From DHVE2 group archaeon (GTDB lineage Archaea > Thermoplasmatota > Thermoplasmata > Thermoplasmatales > Aciduliprofundaceae): a stretch of DNA of 40,007 nt. Below are positions 35,750 through 40,007 of the stretch, piece after piece. The position numbers were made by a program, and so were the translations under genes. The stretch spans positions 1 to 40,007 of the forward strand of contig WALH01000047.1 of the NCBI GenBank assembly GCA_015522935.1, written 5' to 3'. The notes beneath the pieces are model-generated. The model was not told where the DNA came from and searched no databases. It was given only the letters and a program-made list of their open reading frames with translations. How positions within the stretch are numbered: the stretch's first letter is position 1; the number at the start of each line of letters is the position of its first letter.

Positions 35750-35991
35750 GTTCTGCTATTGACTGGGGAACAGTGTGCTATGTAATCGGCGTAATAATCG
35801 GAATAATTATCCTAGCTCTTATTCTTCAATACCTTCTCAGTCCAAAGAAGAATCCTATTGGGAGAAAATATCTTCAGATGGAAAAGGAAGAAAGGGGAAA
35901 AGTGAACAAAAAAGAAGAAGACAAAGAAAAATTGGAAGAATTTTACAAAGAAATTTGGAAGGGGAGATCAAAGAACAAGCGCTCTAATTAG
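35746..35991 (+). CDS. Small single-span membrane protein, unknown
   Basis: 81 residues. One membrane helix (about residues 9-31, YVIGVIIGIIILALILQYLL) is followed by a strongly charged Lys/Glu-rich tail, probably cytosolic and helical. I recognise no family. Its ATG overlaps the mbf1 stop (ATGA), so it is translated with MBF1. The end overlaps the convergent GfcR-like gene by 24 bp. Confidence 0.65.
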   Translation: MSSAIDWGTVCYVIGVIIGIIILALILQYLLSPKKNPIGRKYLQMEKEERGKVNKKEEDKEKLEEFYKEIWKGRSKNKRSN

Positions 35992-36555
35992 TCCTCTTAG
36001 AGGAACACCATTTATATCGTCTTTCGGTGTTTTGTTTACCATAACCACACACAGTTTTGGGTCACCATTTGCCTTCTTTATATCTTCTATTGCCTTGCTC
36101 ATTGTTTCTCCCGTGCTTATTACATCGTCAACAATTACAACTTTCTTACCTTCAATATGAGCATAGTTGCTGGAAAATGCACCTTCTTCCATCTTTGGAT
36201 GGGGTCTGTATATTATCATCTCCACGCCTAATTCTTCCGCAATGAACGTTGCAAATGGGATCCCGTTTATTAAGATACCCACTATGGCATCAACATCAAA
36301 ATCTCTTTTCTCCATCTCTTCCAGTATTACATCTGTCATAATCTCTGAGATTTTAGATATTCTGTACGGAAAAATGCCTATACTCCTCCATCCAATCTTC
36401 ACGTCCTTGGGCGCTTCTTCTTCTTCGATACCTTTAGTTAAAAGCCATTCAATAGTATTGGTGGATAAATGCAGTTCAGTCGCAATCTCCTTCACATCAA
36501 GTCCCTTCTTCCTGAGATCCATCGCCTTTTCGGCAAGTTCCTTAACACTCTTCAT
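35968..36555 (-). CDS. GfcR-like regulator: helix-turn-helix plus PRTase domain (PyrE-like)
   Basis: 195 residues. The first 45 or so form a helix-turn-helix (KGLDVKEIATELHLSTNTIEWLL); the rest is a type I phosphoribosyltransferase domain with the PRPP loop VVIVDDVISTGETM near residue 138. This arrangement matches the archaeal OPRT-like family now called GfcR, a transcription regulator of sugar catabolism in haloarchaea, rather than a biosynthetic orotate enzyme. It may sense a phosphorylated metabolite through the PRPP pocket. GGTGATG lies a few nt before ATG 36555. Its leader contains two more GGTGATGA copies arranged like a C/D-box sRNA. Confidence 0.8.
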   Translation of the reverse strand: MKSVKELAEKAMDLRKKGLDVKEIATELHLSTNTIEWLLTKGIEEEEAPKDVKIGWRSIGIFPYRISKISEIMTDVILEEMEKRDFDVDAIVGILINGIPFATFIAEELGVEMIIYRPHPKMEEGAFSSNYAHIEGKKVVIVDDVISTGETMSKAIEDIKKANGDPKLCVVMVNKTPKDDINGVPLRGLIRALVL

Positions 36556-36565
36556 ATTTCATCAC

Positions 36566-36617
36566 CTCAGCACTCATAGGGTTCATCACCCTATCAGCAA
36601 CCCTATTTCATCACCGA
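36566..36617 (-). ncRNA. Candidate C/D-box sRNA in the leader of the GfcR-like gene
   Basis: Reading the minus strand: box C GTGATGA (36614-36608), 10 nt, box D' CTGA (36597-36594), 4 nt, box C' GTGATGA (36589-36583), 12 nt ACCCTATGAGTG, box D CTGA (36570-36567). The spacings are those of archaeal 2'-O-methylation guides. A TATA box at 36637-36644 places the transcript start just before box C. The two guide stretches are partly complementary to each other (ATAGGGT and ACCCTAT), so an alternative reading is a leader hairpin. GGTGATG is also the Shine-Dalgarno form used in this genome, which weakens the case. Confidence 0.45.
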
Positions 36618-36636
36618 GGCATAAATCACTTGAAGA

Positions 36637-36644
36637 TATTTAAA
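36637..36644 (-). promoter_or_regulatory. TATA box for the GfcR-like gene and its leader
   Basis: TTTAAATA on the minus strand, 82-89 bp before ATG 36555; expected start is about 36612-36618, next to the first GTGATGA. The element is nearly symmetrical, so it could also fire rightward into the structured non-coding block. Confidence 0.55.
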
Positions 36645-36900
36645 CCTTTATCTTATGAGGAGGCACCTACGGTTCCCCTTTCAAAACCCTTCCCTTTGGG
36701 ACTAATTCGCAGCTTTCGCTGCTCGTTTCTCCTTCAAACCTTTTCCCTATTTACTAAGTGTGTTTAGCGAGTTCCTTTAGCCGCTTTCTTTCTAAGAAAG
36801 CGGCTTTAGCTGGAAAGAACAAGATAAATTCTGGGGATAAACGAGCATCTAGAGATGCGAGCCTGTCCTGTTATGCAGGACAGTGGCACTTTTCCTAAAA

Positions 36901-36936
36901 AAGCTTATTTCTTTGAGGATAAAACACCTTTACTAA
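36901..36936. repeat. 36-bp diverged direct repeat, copy 1
   Basis: It matches 36996-37031 at 30 of 36 positions; four of the differences are in the GAGGATAAAA part and its flank. It is part of the structured block next to tRNA-Gly. Confidence 0.75.
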
Positions 36937-36995
36937 GAACCTCCGGCGGGTTCTTATTATCTCCAGCAACCCAAGAATAAGTTTCCTTTTTGGTA

Positions 36996-37031
36996 AAGCA
37001 TATTTCTTTGGGGGTAAAGCACCTTTTTTAA
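36996..37031. repeat. 36-bp diverged direct repeat, copy 2
   Basis: Second copy, 95 bp from the first, start to start. It lies 11 bp downstream of the tRNA-Gly 3' end (minus strand) and contains the T-run. Confidence 0.75.
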
Positions 37032-37041
37032 AGGGGTTTAA

Positions 37042-37114
37042 TGCAGGCGCCGGGATTTGAACCCGGGCTAAGGGCTTGGAAGGCCCTTGTGCTGCCAGAC
37101 TACACTACGCCTGC
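37042..37114 (-). tRNA. tRNA-Gly(UCC)
   Basis: Cloverleaf complete: acceptor arms GCAGGCG and CGCCTGC with discriminator A (37042), anticodon stem AGGGC/GCCCT around loop CTTCCAA giving anticodon UCC, and T arm CCGGGTTCAAATCCCGG. No CCA is encoded and no intron is present. A TATA box 24 bp upstream supports its own transcription. Confidence 0.95.
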
Positions 37115-37137
37115 CCAAAAATCCGAATGAGAAGGGG

Positions 37138-37147
37138 ATATATAAAT
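37138..37147 (-). promoter_or_regulatory. TATA box for tRNA-Gly
   Basis: Minus strand ATTTATATAT, centred about 28 bp before the tRNA 5' end at 37114. It lies inside the 44-bp space after the ahcY stop. Confidence 0.6.
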
Positions 37148-37158
37148 TTGCCGTCCTT

Positions 37159-38370
37159 CTATGTGCCCTCTTTCCACTCTTCCAAATATCTTTTCTGCTC
37201 CTCGGTCAGTTCATCGATTTCTATATTCATCGCCTTGAGTTTCAATCTCGCTACCTTGTAATCTATTTCCTCTGGCACCGGGTAAACTCTCTCCTCTAAT
37301 TTTTCGTGATTTTTCGCTATGTATTCCGCTGTTAGCGCTTGAATGGAGAAACTCATATCCATTATTTCCACAGGATGCCCCTGTCCAGCAACAAGATTGA
37401 TTAAACGGCCATCCCCCAAAAGATACAATTTTTTATCTCCCAAATCGTATTCTTCCACGTATCTTCTTATCTCTCTTTTTCTCTTAGCAAGATTGTTTAA
37501 AGCGTTTTTGTTTATTTCATTGTCGAAATGTCCGGCATTCGCAAGGATACAACCATCTTTCATTACGTTAAAATGCTCCTCTCGCACAACGTCCTTCATT
37601 CCGGTTGTTGTGATTATCATATCCGCCTCCTCCGCTGCGTGAATCATCTTCATAACTCTGAAACCGTCCATTCGTGCTTCTATAGCCTTAACTGGATTCA
37701 CCTCTGTGACGATTACATTGGCACCCATTCCTCGCATGCGCATTGCAACCCCTCTCCCGCACCAGCCATAGCCAGCCACAACCACAGTTTTTCCAGCAAT
37801 GCTCAAATTGGTGGCACTCATTATTCCATCCAGCACACTCTGCCCGGTTCCATAGCGGTTATCAAAAAGATGTTTCATTTTGGCATCGTTCACATCGAAC
37901 ATTGGAAAGCGAAGAATTCCTTTTTTCTTCATGACCTTCAACCTCAAAACTCCTGTTGTGGTTTCTTCGTTTCCACCCATAATCGGGATATCCGTGTATT
38001 CTGTGTGAAGCAGAGTGGTTAAATCTCCACCATCATCTATTATTATATCAGGCTCCATTTCAAGCACATGGTATAAATTTTCATAGTATTCCTCCCTCGT
38101 TTCTCCCTTTCTGGCAAAGACCTCAAGCCTCATATCTTGTAGAGCTCCCACAACGTCGTTATCAGTGCTTAGAGGGTTGCAGGATGCAAGGCGAACCTTT
38201 GCACCTCCTTCTCTAAGGGTTAGAGCAAGAATTCCTGTCTTCGCTTCCACGTGGAGAGCCATGCCTATTTTAAGACCTTTGAATGGTTTTTCCCGTGAAA
38301 ATCTCTGAGCTATGGATGATAACACGTCCATATGCTCCTTTGCCCATTCCAACTTTTTTTCTCCTTCCAT
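37159..38370 (-). CDS. ahcY: S-adenosylhomocysteine hydrolase (or S-inosylhomocysteine hydrolase)
   Basis: 403 residues. The substrate domain has ALHVEAKTGILALTL and ASCNPLSTDNDVVGAL, the NAD domain VVVAGYGWCGRGVAMR near residue 195, and the C-terminal HPVEIMDMSFSIQALT. It clears adenosylhomocysteine left by methylation, using bound NAD. Some archaeal members prefer S-inosylhomocysteine, which sequence alone does not settle. A TATA-like AAATATC is about 25 bp before ATG 38370. It is divergent from the radical SAM gene. Confidence 0.93.
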   Translation of the reverse strand: MEGEKKLEWAKEHMDVLSSIAQRFSREKPFKGLKIGMALHVEAKTGILALTLREGGAKVRLASCNPLSTDNDVVGALQDMRLEVFARKGETREEYYENLYHVLEMEPDIIIDDGGDLTTLLHTEYTDIPIMGGNEETTTGVLRLKVMKKKGILRFPMFDVNDAKMKHLFDNRYGTGQSVLDGIMSATNLSIAGKTVVVAGYGWCGRGVAMRMRGMGANVIVTEVNPVKAIEARMDGFRVMKMIHAAEEADMIITTTGMKDVVREEHFNVMKDGCILANAGHFDNEINKNALNNLAKRKREIRRYVEEYDLGDKKLYLLGDGRLINLVAGQGHPVEIMDMSFSIQALTAEYIAKNHEKLEERVYPVPEEIDYKVARLKLKAMNIEIDELTEEQKRYLEEWKEGT

Positions 38371-38446
38371 GGAGGAGGTATAAGCAAAGAGATATTTGTT
38401 TATTTTCTGTAGAAAAAAAATTATACGTGAAAATCATGGTGTTTTT

Positions 38447-39397
38447 ATGGCTCTAATATTTGGTCCTGTACCCTCAAGACGCCTTGGCAGAAGTTTGGGT
38501 ATTAATAACATACCCGATAAGGTTTGCACATACGCCTGTGTTTACTGTCAGATAGGAACCACGCTGAGAATGGAAATTAAGCGCAGGGAATTCTACGAGC
38601 CGGAGAGGATTTACAGGGAAGTGGAAAAAAGAATGAAGGATATCCGCGAGAAAGTGGATTACATAACATTTGTGCCTGATGGAGAGCCGACACTGGATAA
38701 AAATTTAGGTAAAATTGCTAAAATGCTGCAGGATTTCGGGATTCCAATCGCAATACTCACCAATTCGTCTCTTTTACCGCATGGGGATGTTCGTGATGAC
38801 CTGATGAACTTCGACTTCATATCGTTCAAATTAGATGCTGTGAGCGAAGATATATGGAGGAGGGTGGACAGGCCTCACAAAAATCTGAATTTGGAAAAAA
38901 TACTAAACTCGCTTCTAGATTTCCGACGCGAGTTCTCAGGGAAAGTTGTGACGGAAACCATGCTTATAAACAAAATAAATTACGAAAAGGAAATTTCTAA
39001 AATGGCGGAATTTTTAAAAGAGCTTAAGCCTGATATTGCCTATGTAGCTGTACCTACAAGACCTCCGGCAGAGAAGTGGGTCAAACCTGCAGATGAATAC
39101 ACCGTACATCATGCATATTTGGAGTTCTCCAGCGTAACAAAAACGGAACTTCTGATTGGGTATGAAGGAAACGAGTTCTCATCCACAGGCAATTTTAGGG
39201 AGGATGTGCTGAACATAACTGCTGTACACCCAATGCGCGAAGATGCAGTCTTGGCACTGATAAGAAAATGCAATGAAAGCCGTGATACTTTAGAAAATAT
39301 GATTGAAAGTGGTGAAATATTGGTAGTAGAATACCAAGGCAAAAAATACTATATGCGTTCTCTTCCAAGCAGGCACGCTACTTCATCCCATTTTTAG
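38447..39397 (+). CDS. Radical SAM protein (COG0731-like)
   Basis: About 316 residues. CTYACVYC near residue 27 is the CxxxCxxC site for the [4Fe-4S] cluster that cleaves S-adenosylmethionine. The opening FGPVPSRRLGRSLGINN and the later TFVPDGEPTLD mark an archaeal/bacterial group of uncharacterised radical SAM enzymes. The C-terminal 90 residues look like a small winged-helix-like tail. An in-frame TTG at 38396 would add 17 residues; ATG 38447 is preferred since AAATTATACG lies about 26 bp before it and conservation begins there. The reaction is unknown. Confidence 0.8.
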   Translation: MALIFGPVPSRRLGRSLGINNIPDKVCTYACVYCQIGTTLRMEIKRREFYEPERIYREVEKRMKDIREKVDYITFVPDGEPTLDKNLGKIAKMLQDFGIPIAILTNSSLLPHGDVRDDLMNFDFISFKLDAVSEDIWRRVDRPHKNLNLEKILNSLLDFRREFSGKVVTETMLINKINYEKEISKMAEFLKELKPDIAYVAVPTRPPAEKWVKPADEYTVHHAYLEFSSVTKTELLIGYEGNEFSSTGNFREDVLNITAVHPMREDAVLALIRKCNESRDTLENMIESGEILVVEYQGKKYYMRSLPSRHATSSHF

Positions 39398-39454
39398 GAC
39401 ATTCTACGCATATGTGTAGAAACACTTTTATACCCTCTCATATTTTGTTGACAC

Positions 39455-39763
39455 GTGATTCAAATGGTGAGTGAGGAAGAGGTTTGGAAAGCTCTCAAAG
39501 AAATAGTCGATCCTGAAATTGATGCCAGCTTGGTTGATTTAGGCTTGATATACGAGGTTAGAGTTGATAATGGAACGGATGTGTATGTTAAGATGACTCT
39601 AACGGTGCCGGGTTGTCCTCTCATAAACATTCTTCCGGCTCAGGTGGAGGAGAGATTAAAGGAACTTGAAAATGTGAAGAATGTGAGAGTCGAGATTACA
39701 TTTGACCCGCCATGGACTCCTGACAGGATGAGCAAAGAGCTAAGGGAATTATACGGGGTTTGA
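39455..39763 (+). CDS. DUF59/MIP18-family protein (Fe-S assembly type)
   Basis: 102 residues. VDPEIDASLVDLGLIYEV and TLTVPGCPLINILP, with the conserved cysteine, are the MIP18/PaaD/SufT-like signature. Such proteins assist iron-sulfur cluster assembly or delivery; a need for that fits the many Fe-S proteins in this window. The frame begins at GTG 39455, which CTTTTATACC places near the expected transcription start; ATG 39464 is an alternative. Confidence 0.85.
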   Translation: MIQMVSEEEVWKALKEIVDPEIDASLVDLGLIYEVRVDNGTDVYVKMTLTVPGCPLINILPAQVEERLKELENVKNVRVEITFDPPWTPDRMSKELRELYGV

Positions 39764-39785
39764 TTTTAAAAGCAATCGAAAAATC

Positions 39786-39793
39786 TTTAAATA
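39786..39793 (+). promoter_or_regulatory. TATA box for tRNA-Asn
   Basis: TTTAAATA, centred about 26 bp before the tRNA 5' end at 39816. Confidence 0.6.
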
Positions 39794-39815
39794 TCCTCTC
39801 ATTATGGGATTCGAA

Positions 39816-39889
39816 GCCGCCGTAGCTTAGCTGGCTGGAGCGCCCGGCTGTTAACCGGGAGGTCGCAGGTTCGAACCCTGCCGGCGGCG
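39816..39889 (+). tRNA. tRNA-Asn(GUU)
   Basis: Acceptor arms GCCGCCG and CGGCGGC with discriminator G, anticodon stem CCCGG/CCGGG around CTGTTAA giving anticodon GUU, and T arm GCAGGTTCGAACCCTGC. No CCA encoded, no intron. Confidence 0.95.
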
Positions 39890-39941
39890 CTGCTTTGGTT
39901 GCTTATTAAAACTATTTAAGTATAGATGAAATTACCGTATC

Positions 39942-40007
39942 ATGGGTGAAATGAGAGAACGTGCGGAAAGAATGAACTTTCAAGTTGTTTACAAGCCCCA
40001 CAGGATA
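39942..40007 (+). CDS. Start of an unidentified gene, cut by the right edge
   Basis: Twenty-two codons from ATG 39942 stay open to the end (MGEMRERAERMNFQVVYKP and on). TATTTAAGTATAG lies about 25 bp upstream, as at other leaderless genes here. Too short to name. Confidence 0.5.
   Translation, partial: MGEMRERAERMNFQVVYKPHRI

Larger units (their letters stand above)
36660..37031. other. Structured non-coding block, possible ncRNA
   Basis: No credible protein frame. Hairpins: GCAGC/GCTGC (36709-36722), a 12-bp perfect stem 36779-36790 with 36794-36805 (3-nt loop), GCATCT/AGATGC (36845-36858), CTGTCCTG/CAGGACAG (36863-36883), AAGAACC/GGTTCTT (36935-36955). TGCTCGTTT (36720-36728) pairs with AAACGAGCA (36839-36847), enclosing the 12-bp hairpin. 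A T6 run at 37024-37029 could end a plus-strand transcript. I could not match it to RNase P, SRP or 5S RNA. Confidence 0.4.

Noticed and set aside
35968..36555. Orotate phosphoribosyltransferase of pyrimidine synthesis
   Set aside because: The N-terminal helix-turn-helix marks the regulatory OPRT-like group.
36557..36615. CRISPR-like array, because TTCATCACC recurs every 24-25 bp
   Set aside because: The repeat is only 9 nt, the spacing too short, there are just three units, and no cas genes are near; C/D boxes or ribosome sites explain it better.
36653..36735. Minus-strand frame ending KGKGFERGTVGASS before TAA, reminiscent of the end of a transposase such as TnpB
   Set aside because: Only about 26 codons are open, no RuvC or zinc-finger motif is upstream, and the resemblance is from memory only. 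Kept as a possible origin of the structured block, not as a gene.
36660..37031. RNase P RNA, SRP RNA or 5S rRNA
   Set aside because: I looked for their universal motifs on both strands and did not find them.

Overview
The window is archaeal chromosome. It carries a complete archaeal 16S rRNA gene ending in the anti-Shine-Dalgarno CACCTCC. It also has archaeal-type translation genes (S12, S7, EF-2 with the diphthamide histidine, EF-1A, S10, L40e), MBF1, a geranylgeranyl-reductase family protein, an isopentenyl-phosphate-kinase-like protein, a DacZ-type diadenylate cyclase and XerA. Many genes have a TATA box 24-30 bp before the start codon and no Shine-Dalgarno, which suggests leaderless transcripts. 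The protein genes are AT-rich while the 16S gene is strongly GC-rich, as in thermophiles. The 16S gene has no 23S or tRNA gene beside it and the nicotinate phosphoribosyltransferase has a C-terminal zinc ribbon; both recall Thermoplasmata. My best guess, from pattern memory only, is an Aciduliprofundum-like (DHVE2) thermophilic euryarchaeon.

Layout. 1-1105: feoB (cut by the left edge) and a DtxR-FeoA fusion. 1167-2009: DUF89 protein. 2127-5416: a co-directional run of KaiC-like ATPase, CGGC protein, COG3199 NAD-kinase-like protein and HisC-like aminotransferase. 5403-7640: DUF364 protein, then a polyprenol-kinase-like membrane protein with an IPK-like kinase. 7763-10855: unknown protein, PAS-GAF-PAS histidine kinase, winged-helix protein. 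10813-13413: molybdate/tungstate ABC transporter. 13491-14939: amino-acid permease with a stand-alone Lrp ligand-binding domain. 15080-19893: a CoA-disulfide-reductase/NADH-oxidase-like flavoprotein and a four-gene operon resembling the dye-linked L-proline dehydrogenase complex. 20004-25724: diadenylate cyclase, then S10, EF-1A, EF-2, S7 and S12 on the minus strand. 26050-27528: 16S rRNA with a bulge-helix-bulge processing stem. 27674-30706: LeuC/LeuD-type hydro-lyase and an MFS transporter. 30732-35154: xerA, GGR-like reductase, L40e, and the pncA-pncB-pcp operon. 35252-36555: MBF1, a small membrane protein, a GfcR-like regulator. 36556-37041: a non-coding block. 37042-40007: tRNA-Gly(UCC), S-adenosylhomocysteine hydrolase, radical SAM protein, DUF59 protein, tRNA-Asn(GUU), and the start of a gene cut by the right edge.

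The most interesting items are not protein genes. (1) A 32-bp direct repeat (30/32 identical) brackets the flavoprotein gene; one copy is the 3' end of the neighbouring dehydrogenase beta gene, so the other looks like a scar of duplication or insertion. (2) The 5' leader of the GfcR-like gene has the exact layout of a C/D-box methylation-guide sRNA. (3) About 370 bp between that gene and tRNA-Gly is full of perfect hairpins, a long-range helix and a diverged direct repeat, as expected for a structured RNA or decayed element. (4) The 16S processing stem holds a textbook bulge-helix-bulge. No CRISPR array, intact insertion sequence or prophage was seen.
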